The translations under genes and the position numbers were made by a program. A stretch of 64,000 bases of DNA from Acinetobacter gandensis (GTDB lineage: Bacteria; Pseudomonadota; Gammaproteobacteria; Pseudomonadales; Moraxellaceae), in the NCBI RefSeq assembly GCF_001678755.1, contig NZ_LZDS01000005.1:55330-119329 (forward strand), in the 5' to 3' direction. How positions within the stretch are numbered: position 1 is the stretch's first letter; the number at the start of each line of letters is the position of its first letter. The notes beneath the pieces are model-generated. The model saw only the letters and a list, made by a program, of their open reading frames with translations. It was not told the origin of the DNA and did not search any database. Positions 8,577 to 16,863 of the stretch are shown in pieces.

Positions 8577-9110
8577 TTAGCGATTTTTATGTTGTGGTGG
8601 CTTTAAATAGCTCGCAGGCATTTGCATCTTGGCTTTTTCGCGTAATTTCTTTTTAATATAAAATACTAAAGCGAAGCAGGTTGTGGTGACAGTAAGCATC
8701 ATGCTGCTCATATAACTCATAATTGAGCTGACGTAACCAATTGTGGTCAGGCGATTCATCATGCGAAAGACTTGAGGGCTGCTTTCTACGCCAGTTATCG
8801 CCCAAGTACACAAATGCTCGCAGTTATTAATAATCAGATGATAATTGTTTTCATGCATACGAGAACGCATACGGCGTACCACTTTTCGACCCTTAAATTT
8901 TGGCTGGCTATAATGTTGAACCATTATTTTTTTGCCATGACTAAATCGGTCGATAGAGGTGATTTCAATAGGATGTTTTTTAAATAGGTGCGCAAAACCT
9001 GAGTAATGAATCACTCGTCCACGACCAGCATAGATGCCATGATGGGTATAGCCGAAGTGTTTAACAATCAGATGTGCTCCTAATGGATAACCATCTTTCT
9101 GCGCGTACAT
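8577..9110 (-). CDS. LRAT-domain (NlpC/P60-superfamily) protein with C-terminal membrane anchor
   Basis: The sequence carries the lecithin:retinol acyltransferase domain hallmarks: HHGIYAG near residue 23 and VIHYSG near 33 supply the catalytic-type histidines, and NNCEHLCTWA near 95 supplies the nucleophilic Cys (about residue 97). A hydrophobic segment at about 127-152 (YVSSIMSYMSSMMLTV onward) is followed by a basic tail, so it probably sits on a membrane. LRAT-type enzymes are thiol acyltransferases or phospholipases. I start at ATG 9110 (177 residues); a TTG at 9143 in the same frame is less likely. It is divergent from the exoprotein gene at 9248. The true substrate is unknown. Confidence 0.75.
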   Translation of the reverse strand: MYAQKDGYPLGAHLIVKHFGYTHHGIYAGRGRVIHYSGFAHLFKKHPIEITSIDRFSHGKKIMVQHYSQPKFKGRKVVRRMRSRMHENNYHLIINNCEHLCTWAITGVESSPQVFRMMNRLTTIGYVSSIMSYMSSMMLTVTTTCFALVFYIKKKLREKAKMQMPASYLKPPQHKNR

Positions 9111-9247
9111 ACTTATGCGAATCCTACTTTGATATCCAAACAATTTTTAAGTATTAGTCTACTTTTAATCTGTGAATTAATCGACTATTTTAGCGGGGAT
9201 TTCATCGTATTTTTGATCAATTTTGTGTATATGGGGAGGGATGTAGC

Positions 9248-10018
9248 GTGTACTTAGAATATTTAAAGACAAGTGTAAAAATTTTGAGTGCGCTACTCAT
9301 TATAAACCTCGGTATTGCTTCGACTTATGCAGAAAGTAGCGTTCGGGTATTTCAGGTTAAAAAACCGATTTTAGCTGATGTTGTCGAAATTGGTGATTTT
9401 AAAAATTTAAAACTTCATTTAAATGATACGAATCATCAGCCCTACCAATTTATTTCACGACTTTCAGCAGATTTGCAAAAGAACTGTCGTACTATGCAGT
9501 TTGCAATGAATGCAGGTATGTACCACGCAGATTTGAGTCCTGTCGGCCTATATATTGAAGGTGCTGTAGAAGAGAAAGCTCTAAATCGCGCAACACGTGG
9601 TTTTGGTAATTTCTTAATACAACCGAATGGTGTCTTGGCCTGGAATCATACACAAGCCAAAGTTGAAACTACCCAAAGTTATGCGAAATCATCATTTAAA
9701 GCCTTATATGCGACTCAGTCTGGCCCCATGTTGGTGATCAATGGTCAGATTAATCCAAACTTTATTAAAAATTCAGATTCATTAAAAATACGTAATGGGG
9801 TAGGGATTAAAGACGGTAAGTTGTATTTTGTGATAACAAATGAGCGTGTCTCTTTCTACAATTTTGCAGATTACTTTAAAACGACGCTCGGTGTGAAAAA
9901 TGCCTTGTATTTAGATGGTTCGGTTTCAAGTGCATATATTGGTGAACTTAAGCGTAATGATCAGTTGAGGCCCTTAGGACCAATTGTTGCATATAGCCAA
10001 GTATTTAATTGTCGTTAG
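9248..10018 (+). CDS. phosphodiester glycosidase (NAGPA/YigE-like) family exoprotein
   Basis: This 256-residue protein begins at a GTG with a strong GGGAGGG eight bases upstream. It has a signal peptide (residues about 1-30, cut near TYAES). The mature part carries NAGPA/DUF2233 motifs: FAMNAGMYHADLSPVGLYIEG near 90, a QSGPMLVINGQ block near 158, RNGVGIKDGKLYFVITN near 182 and the conserved LYLDGSVSSAYIGE near 220. Family members include the lysosomal uncovering enzyme and bacterial YigE-like proteins; the bacterial role is probably envelope or exopolysaccharide glycan processing, which is inference. Confidence 0.78.
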   Translation: MYLEYLKTSVKILSALLIINLGIASTYAESSVRVFQVKKPILADVVEIGDFKNLKLHLNDTNHQPYQFISRLSADLQKNCRTMQFAMNAGMYHADLSPVGLYIEGAVEEKALNRATRGFGNFLIQPNGVLAWNHTQAKVETTQSYAKSSFKALYATQSGPMLVINGQINPNFIKNSDSLKIRNGVGIKDGKLYFVITNERVSFYNFADYFKTTLGVKNALYLDGSVSSAYIGELKRNDQLRPLGPIVAYSQVFNCR

Positions 10019-10118
10019 TCTTAGATGGGTATTTAAATGTCGTTTGAGCTTGATAGATGATCAAAGCTCAAACCTATGGAATTTGCAGGCCATTGTTTGC
10101 CAGCTCTTCACAATTCAT

Positions 10119-10367
10119 TTATTTACCAACTAAACCTAGAAAATTAGATTGCGTTTGGCAGATTTGGATGGCTTCTTCTTTAGGATGCTTTTTAATCCCT
10201 TCTTCAAATTGAACTTTTTGTTGTTTAATTTGCTCTTCACTTAAGCCCATTTGCTTGGAAAAAGATTCGAGTTTTTCCCATGACTCTTCGCACTCTTTGG
10301 GCATATTGCTACATGCGCTCAGGCTGAAGCAAACAGTGGTCATTAAGGCTAAAGTTAAATGATTCAT
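10119..10367 (-). CDS. small predicted lipoprotein of unknown function
   Basis: It has 82 residues with a short lipoprotein signal peptide and a lipobox ending SLSAC, so Cys19 would be acylated. The mature part is highly charged (KECEESWEKLESFSKQ), predicted helical, with two further Cys residues that could pair. I do not recognise a defined function. The stop lies 100 bp from the end of the convergent exoprotein gene. The stretch 10368-10605 upstream holds nothing I can identify. Confidence 0.65.
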   Translation of the reverse strand: MNHLTLALMTTVCFSLSACSNMPKECEESWEKLESFSKQMGLSEEQIKQQKVQFEEGIKKHPKEEAIQICQTQSNFLGLVGK

Positions 10368-10605
10368 TTTTCTATTCCGTTGTTATCTACGTTTTAGTTG
10401 TATGGTTTAATATGCTAAGTATTAAAATAAATTGATTTAAAATAACAATTTATGGATTTTAATTATAGTGTTTGTTTGGCAAATAGCGAGCAATATCTTT
10501 ATGGCTTTGTCCCTAGCATTGGAGAAGCGCTAAGCATTACATGCTAGAAATGATGGAGTCGCGTAAAATAATGAGACTCAATTTTAAGCATATACATCAG
10601 ACATG

Positions 10606-10640
10606 AAAAAAGGCATGCTGCCAAAACAGTATGCCTTTTT
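10606..10640. terminator. terminator downstream of the 74-residue gene
   Basis: The AAAAAGGCATGCTG arm pairs with CAGTATGCCTTTTT (one G-U pair) around CCAAAA. It sits 20 nt past the stop of the minus-strand gene ending at 10661; A- and T-runs on both sides allow either direction. Confidence 0.85.
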
Positions 10641-10660
10641 GATCTTGCTCTATTCAGATG

Positions 10661-10885
10661 TTACTGAAGAGGTAGATGCTGGATTTCATTGAGTTCCTTG
10701 CGGCTATAGCCTCGTGCTGCAAGCACTTTTTTAATACCAAGGATGACATCTTCATCTGTTGCTTTTGTAAGAGCAGCAATAAGCTGTTCATTGGTTTTAC
10801 AAGAGCAATCATTTTCAACACAGGCAATTTGATTCTTATGCCCGTTTTGCTGTTCATTTGAGAACAACTTTTGCCAAAAACTCAT
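10661..10885 (-). CDS. small cytosolic protein of unknown function
   Basis: It has 74 residues starting MSFWQKLFSNEQQ, with a central Cys pair region (ACVENDCSC) that could bind a metal, then a predicted helical half ending in ARGYSRKELNEIQHL. Three Cys residues within seven positions are unusual for such a small protein. It has its own terminator. Function is not recognised; the frame was preferred over the overlapping 67-residue frame because its composition is more protein-like. Confidence 0.6.
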   Translation of the reverse strand: MSFWQKLFSNEQQNGHKNQIACVENDCSCKTNEQLIAALTKATDEDVILGIKKVLAARGYSRKELNEIQHLPLQ

Positions 10886-11074
10886 AGAGCCTTCATTTAC
10901 GACCTAACATAGGACGAAATATAGCCAATCTATTAAATAAAGCAAGACTACTAAAGTGATATTTTAATCAATTGAACAATCGTTTTTTCGATTGGACTTT
11001 TGATGTTATGTCTTTTAATAGGCATATTTGAGTGGTGTTCAACGCATGTTTTTGCAATATATAAGAATTTTTGT

Positions 11075-11105
11075 AAATTAAAAGGGAGCTAAATTTAAGC
11101 TCCCT
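11075..11105 (-). terminator. terminator after trmA
   Basis: On the minus strand an 8-bp stem AGGGAGCT / AGCTCCCT with a 7-nt loop is followed by TTTAATTT. It lies about 33 nt beyond the trmA stop codon. Confidence 0.75.
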
Positions 11106-11137
11106 CAATGACATTTGTATGACATGAAATAATTTGT

Positions 11138-12220
11138 TTAAATTTTTTCAAGTAAAACGCCAGATTCCACATGGTGGGTGTAAGGAAATTGATCAAACAA
11201 AGCAAATTGGGTAATTTTGTGAGTTTGTGCTAATTGCTGCAAATTGTCATGCAGCGTATCTGGGTTACATGAGATATAGATAATACGTTCAAAGCGCTGT
11301 AGAAGCGTTAAAGTATCATCATCAATACCTGCACGTGGCGGATCGACAAATACTGTATCGAAGTCGTAGCTCGCAATATCAATTTCAGCTTCTTCTAGAC
11401 GACGGAATTCACGTTCACCGTTATAAGCTTGAGTAAATTCTTCTGCTGAAAGTCGAGCAACTTGAATGTTATCTATGTTGTTTTTTTCAATATTCCATTG
11501 AGCAGCATATACAGATGACTTGGCTAGCTCTGTTGCGAGCACACGATTAAAATGCTTAGACAATGGCAAAGTAAAGTTACCATTCCCACAATAAAGTTCT
11601 AATAGGTCTTTATCAGACTGCTTCGCGGCATTACAAGCCCATTCCAACATTTTTTGGCAAACGCGTGCGTTAGGCTGTGTAAAGCTACTTTCGATTTGTT
11701 TGTATTGATAGCTTTGATCAAAAACCTGAAGCTCTTCGACAACGTAATCATCTGTCAAAATGACACGCTGGCCACGGCTACGACCATAAATTTTGATATT
11801 TAATTTATCTGACAGTGCTTTTGCAGCAATTTCCCATTCTGCATTAAGTGGGCAGCGATACACCAGTGAAACCAGCATTTCGCCTTTTAAGGTTGCTAGG
11901 AAGTGAACTTCAAATAAGCGTTTCGATAAAATTTCAGTCGCTTTTAGTTCATTCAAAAGAACTGGCATTAAAGCATTAATGCTTTTATCTGCAATTGGAA
12001 ATTCATCAATGCGAATGACTTGTTTTTGATTATCTGCATCACGTTCAAACATTGCATAGAACATATCATCTTCAGTATGCCAAATACGGAATTCCGCACG
12101 CATACGAAAGTTATGTTCTGCAGAAGAGAAAACTTCTAAAGAGGGAGGATCGTAATTTGAAAATTGAGCCGTGATACGCGCAACTTTGGCATCAAGTTGT
12201 TGCTGATAAGTTGAAGTCAT
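11138..12220 (-). CDS. trmA: tRNA (uracil-5-)-methyltransferase
   Basis: TrmA makes 5-methyluridine (ribothymidine) at position 54 of tRNA using S-adenosylmethionine. Signatures present are the SAM-binding [15 protein letters not shown] near residue 212, [10 protein letters not shown] near 290, and the nucleophile motif ISCNPDTL near 317. The C-terminal general-base region [11 protein letters not shown] is intact. At 360 residues it matches TrmA rather than the longer RlmD/RumA, and it lacks the N-terminal TRAM and Fe-S cysteines of those enzymes. It is preceded by a palindrome-containing leader. Confidence 0.93.
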   Translation of the reverse strand: MTSTYQQQLDAKVARITAQFSNYDPPSLEVFSSAEHNFRMRAEFRIWHTEDDMFYAMFERDADNQKQVIRIDEFPIADKSINALMPVLLNELKATEILSKRLFEVHFLATLKGEMLVSLVYRCPLNAEWEIAAKALSDKLNIKIYGRSRGQRVILTDDYVVEELQVFDQSYQYKQIESSFTQPNARVCQKMLEWACNAAKQSDKDLLELYCGNGNFTLPLSKHFNRVLATELAKSSVYAAQWNIEKNNIDNIQVARLSAEEFTQAYNGEREFRRLEEAEIDIASYDFDTVFVDPPRAGIDDDTLTLLQRFERIIYISCNPDTLHDNLQQLAQTHKITQFALFDQFPYTHHVESGVLLEKI

Positions 12221-12330
12221 ATGCAGTAAAAAATCGCAAACATATTAAAAAAAGTCATGTTAGCAAAATTAGCCTCATAAGACTAAATTAATTGTCGTTA
12301 ATTCGGGGATATCATTTGTCATGGTGGGAT

Positions 12331-12344
12331 TTAACGCGCGTTAA
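12331..12344. promoter_or_regulatory. 14-bp perfect palindrome upstream of trmA
   Basis: TTAACGCGCGTTAA is a perfect 14-bp palindrome about 110 bp upstream of the trmA start and 86 bp beyond the putA stop. It has the form of a dimeric regulator site, but no regulator can be named and it is not a terminator (no loop, no T-run). Confidence 0.35.
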
Positions 12345-12373
12345 TTTTAAAATATTTATCGCGTTATTTGCAT

Positions 12374-12413
12374 AAAAAAACTCAGTCTTTATGGAACATT
12401 CATAAAGACTGAG
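12374..12413 (-). terminator. terminator after putA
   Basis: A perfect 13-bp stem (CTCAGTCTTTATG 12381-12393 with CATAAAGACTGAG 12401-12413) is followed on the minus strand by seven T residues. It lies 17 nt beyond the putA stop. Confidence 0.92.
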
Positions 12414-12429
12414 CAAGCCGAGGAAAAAG

Positions 12430-15400
12430 TTAACTCATTGTCATTAAGCTGGCATTACCGCCAGCCGCAGCTGTATTGACACTAATTGCACGTTCAATGA
12501 CGAAGCGTTCAACGGGAATGTCAAAATTGCCGGAGTTTAAATGGGTGATACCAATAATTGCGCCTTCACGTGAAGCAATCACTTGCTGTAATTTAAGTAA
12601 CTCATTTTTTTCGCCATGATGTAATACCGCATCAAAGTCACCGTTATAAAGATCGGTAATCACTTTGAATTGATCCATCAGGGTTTTAGGCATGCTACTT
12701 AAATATTTCAGCACAAAAGTATTCTCCGCTAATACGACAGGTTGGCTGCCTACAGAGAGTATTGCTGCAAACTGATGTAATTGATCGACATCGTTCTGGG
12801 CTAAGGACAGTACACGTGAACGTGGCAAAATTGCGTATTGGTTATTTTCACCTGTTGGGCCTTGTAGTTCAAAACTTTGTCCAGCAGCAATTGCATTTGG
12901 AGGTGTGAGTTGTATTTGAGCAAATAGCTGTGCAACCCAAGTTTTAAAGGCATCATATGCAGGGAAGTGAGCTGTTGGCGTTTCTACTTTTGCCGCATAA
13001 GGTGTAGCGAGTTTCTTTTCAGATACTTGATGCATTAAACGATAGAGATAAAGCGGACCACCTGCTTTCGGTCCAGTACCTGATAAGCCTTCACCACCAA
13101 ATGGTTGTACACCAACCACAGCACCTACAATGTTACGGTTAATGTATAAATTACCTACTTCTGCATGAGCAATGACTTTTTGAATGGTGTCATCAATACG
13201 AGTATGTAGACCCATGGTTAGGCCATAGCCTTTTTGATTAATTTGCTCGAGTAGGTTTTCAATCTCACCATATTTATAGGTAATAAGGTGCAGTACTGGA
13301 CCAAAGACTTCACGTTCTAAATCATTCAAATTCGGCAGTTCAATTAACGTTGGTGGAACAAACGTTCCAGCAGTCAATTCGCTCGCATCTGCATTAAACA
13401 TGATTTGATGAACTGGATAGCCTTTGCTGCGCATTTTATCAATGTGGCGTTGAATGTTTTGCTGAGCTTCAACATCAATAACAGGGCCAATATCAGTTTT
13501 TAACAGACTTGGATTGCCTACACGAAGTTGCTTCATTGCACCTTTAAGCATAGTACGCACAATATCAACATTATCTTCTTGAACACATAAGATTCTTAAT
13601 GCAGAGCAACGTTGACCTGCGCTGTCGTAGGCTGAATTCACAACATCCAATACAACTTGTTCAGTCAGTGCTGAAGAGTCGACAATCATGGCATTTTGGC
13701 CACCAGTTTCAGCAATCAATGCGACACTTTCACCAAATTGATTGAGGCGCTGTGCAACGGTTTTTTGCAAAATACGTGCAACTTCGGTTGAACCGGTAAA
13801 CATGATACCTTGAATACGAGTATCACTACTGAGCTTGGCACCTACTGTTTCACCACGGCCTGGAAGAAGTTGTAATACGTCTTGTGGTATGCCGGCTTCC
13901 CATAGAATTTTTACTGCTTGTGCAGCAATCAATGGCGTTTGTTCCGCTGGTTTTGCAATAACGGTATTCCCTGCAACCAATGCGGCAGCAATTTGTCCTG
14001 AGAAAATTGCCAACGGGAAGTTCCAAGGGCTAATGCATAACACAGTACCTAGCGGTGTGATTTGCGTATCTTTTGCAAGATCAATCATTTGTGCGGCATA
14101 GTAGCGAAGGAAGTCGACTGCTTCACGAACTTCGGCAATTGCGTTGGCGTAGGTTTTACCGCTTTCACGAGATAGTAAAATCATGAATGGCTGTAATTGA
14201 GCTTCCATCAAATCTGCTGCACGATTTAAGCAGGCTGCACGTTCATCTTTTGAAAGGTTTTGCCATGATTTTTGGGCTGCTACAGCATAATTTAAAGCAA
14301 GATCTGCTTGTTCAATACTAGCTTCGACCACTTGACCAACGATATCTTGATGATTTGCTGGATTAACGATTTGAATTGCATTTTCATTGCTAAGATCGTG
14401 AAAAGCAGCTCCCATTGCTTGAGCTTGCCATTGAACTGTGGCTAATTCGATTGCGGTTGTATTTAAAGCAGACAAATCATGGTCGTTAGCGAGGTCTAAA
14501 CCTTTTGAATTAGTACGGTTGTGGCCGTATAAATCTTTTGGATAGGGGATAGATAAATGCTTTGCACCAACTACATTTTCATTTTTTGCTGCCGCTAAAA
14601 TGGTTTGACGTGGTTCTTCAATTAAATCTTCAATTTTAAGATTTTTGTCAGCAATACGGTTTACGAAAGAGGTATTTGCACCATTTTCCAATAGTCGACG
14701 CACTAAGTACGCTAACAACGTTTCATGGTTACCAACAGGGGCATAAATACGGCAAGGAATGCCCAATTTATTTTCAGATTTAGCACCAACAACTTGTTCA
14801 TAAAGAGGTTCGCCCATACCATGTAGGCATTGGAATTCGTATTGGCCTGGATAATAGTGTTCAGGTTGTGCTAGTTGATAAATCGTTGCCACGGTTTGAG
14901 CATTATGGGTCGCAAATTGTGGGTAAACTTGCTCAGGAGCAGCCAATAGTTTTTTCGCACATGCAACATATGAAAGGTCGGTGTGCACTTTTCGGGTAAA
15001 GACAGGGTAGTCAGTCATTCCTTCAATTTGTGCTTTCTTGATTTCGCTGTCCCAATATGCACCTTTCACTAAACGAATCATCAGGCGTTTTTGACTACGC
15101 TTTGCCAAATCAATGACATAATCAACAACATAGAAGCAGCGCTTTTGGTAAGCCTGAATAACAAAACCAATGCCTTTCCAGTCTTCAAGTTTTGGCTCAA
15201 AGCACAGACGTTCTAACAATTCTAAAGAAATTTCTAAACGATCGGTTTCTTCGGCATCAATGTTTAAACCGATGTTGTAATGTTTCGCAAGTTGAGCGAG
15301 TTCAAGTACTTTGCCATATAATTCATCATGCACACGGTCCATTTGCGAACGCTGGTAACGTGGATGTAAGGCAGACAATTTAATTGAAATGCCAGGGCCG

Positions 15401-16164
15401 TTATAGACGTCTTTACCTGCTGACGCTTGACCAATAGCATGAATGGCATCGGTATAGTCTTGGTAATAACGTTCAGCATCTGGATCGGTTAACGCTGCTT
15501 CGCCCAACATGTCATAAGAATATTGGAAGCCTTTATCTTCAAGTACTTCTGCATGTTTTAATGCTTCTTCAATCGTTTCACCTGTAACGAATTGCTCACC
15601 CATCATGCGCATTGCCACATCGACAGCTTTACGAATAATGCCTCGACCGCTACGCGCCAAAATACCAGTAAGTAGGCTAGATAGGCTTTTTTGTTGTGGT
15701 GTTTCCATCAATTTGCCTGTCAGCATTAAACCCCAAGCTGCTGCATTCACAAACATCAAGCTGCTTTGACCAACATGGTCTTTCCAGTTGCCTTGGTTAA
15801 TTTTGTCTTTAATTAAAAGATCACGAGTGGCTTTATCTGGAATACGCAGTAGTGCTTCAGCCAAACACATTAATGCAATGCCTTCTTGTGAAGAAAGTGA
15901 GAACTCTTGCAAAAGGCCTTGAACAATACCTGCCTTGCCGCTTCCGCTTTTACGTTCACGTAATGAATGGGCTAAGTCGAAAGCCAGTTTTTGAATCTGT
16001 TCGCAAATTGGAGAGGGAATTTCACTGTGTGCTAAAAGGTTTTCGACACATTCTGTTTCAGCACGACGCCATGCTGTATTTATAGATTGCTCAAAGCTGT
16101 TTTTGTCTTGAAATTCCGTGATGAAATCATCGCTTCCCGCGACTTCAAATACTTTTCCATTCAT
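12430..16164 (-). CDS. putA: bifunctional proline dehydrogenase / L-glutamate gamma-semialdehyde dehydrogenase
   Basis: PutA oxidises proline to P5C (FAD-linked) and then to glutamate (NAD-linked), channelling the intermediate. The 1244 residues hold an alpha-helical arm, the ProDH barrel (about 230-520, with GPGISIKLSALHPRY and IRLVKGAYWD), and the aldehyde dehydrogenase domain (about 600-1080, with LCISPWNFPL, FTGSTEVARIL, AETGGQNAM and the catalytic Cys of SAGQRCSAL near 850). A C-terminal ALDH-like domain follows. Trifunctional PutA proteins start with a ribbon-helix-helix repressor; none is visible here, so it should be bifunctional only. It is divergent from an Lrp-type gene and next to putP. 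Confidence 0.96.
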   Translation of the reverse strand: MNGKVFEVAGSDDFITEFQDKNSFEQSINTAWRRAETECVENLLAHSEIPSPICEQIQKLAFDLAHSLRERKSGSGKAGIVQGLLQEFSLSSQEGIALMCLAEALLRIPDKATRDLLIKDKINQGNWKDHVGQSSLMFVNAAAWGLMLTGKLMETPQQKSLSSLLTGILARSGRGIIRKAVDVAMRMMGEQFVTGETIEEALKHAEVLEDKGFQYSYDMLGEAALTDPDAERYYQDYTDAIHAIGQASAGKDVYNGPGISIKLSALHPRYQRSQMDRVHDELYGKVLELAQLAKHYNIGLNIDAEETDRLEISLELLERLCFEPKLEDWKGIGFVIQAYQKRCFYVVDYVIDLAKRSQKRLMIRLVKGAYWDSEIKKAQIEGMTDYPVFTRKVHTDLSYVACAKKLLAAPEQVYPQFATHNAQTVATIYQLAQPEHYYPGQYEFQCLHGMGEPLYEQVVGAKSENKLGIPCRIYAPVGNHETLLAYLVRRLLENGANTSFVNRIADKNLKIEDLIEEPRQTILAAAKNENVVGAKHLSIPYPKDLYGHNRTNSKGLDLANDHDLSALNTTAIELATVQWQAQAMGAAFHDLSNENAIQIVNPANHQDIVGQVVEASIEQADLALNYAVAAQKSWQNLSKDERAACLNRAADLMEAQLQPFMILLSRESGKTYANAIAEVREAVDFLRYYAAQMIDLAKDTQITPLGTVLCISPWNFPLAIFSGQIAAALVAGNTVIAKPAEQTPLIAAQAVKILWEAGIPQDVLQLLPGRGETVGAKLSSDTRIQGIMFTGSTEVARILQKTVAQRLNQFGESVALIAETGGQNAMIVDSSALTEQVVLDVVNSAYDSAGQRCSALRILCVQEDNVDIVRTMLKGAMKQLRVGNPSLLKTDIGPVIDVEAQQNIQRHIDKMRSKGYPVHQIMFNADASELTAGTFVPPTLIELPNLNDLEREVFGPVLHLITYKYGEIENLLEQINQKGYGLTMGLHTRIDDTIQKVIAHAEVGNLYINRNIVGAVVGVQPFGGEGLSGTGPKAGGPLYLYRLMHQVSEKKLATPYAAKVETPTAHFPAYDAFKTWVAQLFAQIQLTPPNAIAAGQSFELQGPTGENNQYAILPRSRVLSLAQNDVDQLHQFAAILSVGSQPVVLAENTFVLKYLSSMPKTLMDQFKVITDLYNGDFDAVLHHGEKNELLKLQQVIASREGAIIGITHLNSGNFDIPVERFVIERAISVNTAAAGGNASLMTMS

Positions 16165-16297
16165 GTGTCAATTTTCCGTGTCAATGTTCTATGACGTTCA
16201 AATAAATCTTGAGCAAGGTGCTAAATTTAATTTATCATCACAGAATATTTACCGAATAACTCACTATAGTTTTTATTATATTTAGAGAAAAATTCAG

Positions 16298-16792
16298 ATG
16301 ACTAGCCCATATTTGAGCTTAGACCGTATAGATATTCGAATTTTAGAGCTACTGCAACAAGATGGAAAATTGTCCAATATTAAGCTCGCAGAATTGGTTA
16401 ATCTTTCACCTACTGCGGCTTTGGCGCGCGTGCAAAAATTATCCAAGGAAGGCTTCATTTTAGGTTACGAAGCACGTTTAAATCCAGTGCTATTGAACAA
16501 TGGATTTGTGGTTTTTGTTGAAATATTATTGGATAAAACAACACCGAACGTACTCGAAGATTTCTCTGATGCCGTACGTCAAATACCAGAAATTGTAGAA
16601 TGTCATATGATCAGTGGCGGCTTCGATTTTGTTGTCAAAATTCGCTGTGCCAATATGGAAGAGTTTAGAAAAATTTCGGGGCAAGTGCTCTGGCAACTTC
16701 CTGGGATCAAAGAAACACGGAGCTATCCTGTGATGGAAGTGATTAAAGAAAGTCTGCAAATTAAGCTGAAACCTGCCAGTCGTCCACAATAA
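16298..16792 (+). CDS. Lrp/AsnC-family regulator, likely proline-catabolism regulator
   Basis: The 164 residues have an N-terminal helix-turn-helix (IDIRILELLQQDGKLSNIKL then LAELVNLSPTAALARVQKL) and a C-terminal RAM ligand-binding domain (FVVFVEILLD, GGFDFVVKIRCANMEEF). The gene is divergent from putA with 133 bp between starts and is followed by putP. In bacteria whose PutA lacks a DNA-binding domain, a divergent Lrp-like PutR commonly activates putA in response to proline (established for related systems), so a PutR role is a reasonable inference here. Confidence 0.85.
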   Translation: MTSPYLSLDRIDIRILELLQQDGKLSNIKLAELVNLSPTAALARVQKLSKEGFILGYEARLNPVLLNNGFVVFVEILLDKTTPNVLEDFSDAVRQIPEIVECHMISGGFDFVVKIRCANMEEFRKISGQVLWQLPGIKETRSYPVMEVIKESLQIKLKPASRPQ

Positions 16793-16808
16793 CTACCGAT
16801 TTAAAAAC

Positions 16809-16841
16809 AAAAAAATAGGAGCATTTAGCTCCTATTTTTTT
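16809..16841. terminator. bidirectional terminator between the Lrp-type gene and putP
   Basis: A perfect stem AAAAAAATAGGAGC / GCTCCTATTTTTTT with loop ATTTA lies between the two convergent stop codons and can serve both. Confidence 0.93.
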
Positions 16842-16863
16842 ACATTGGGTGGGTTGTTAAAGA

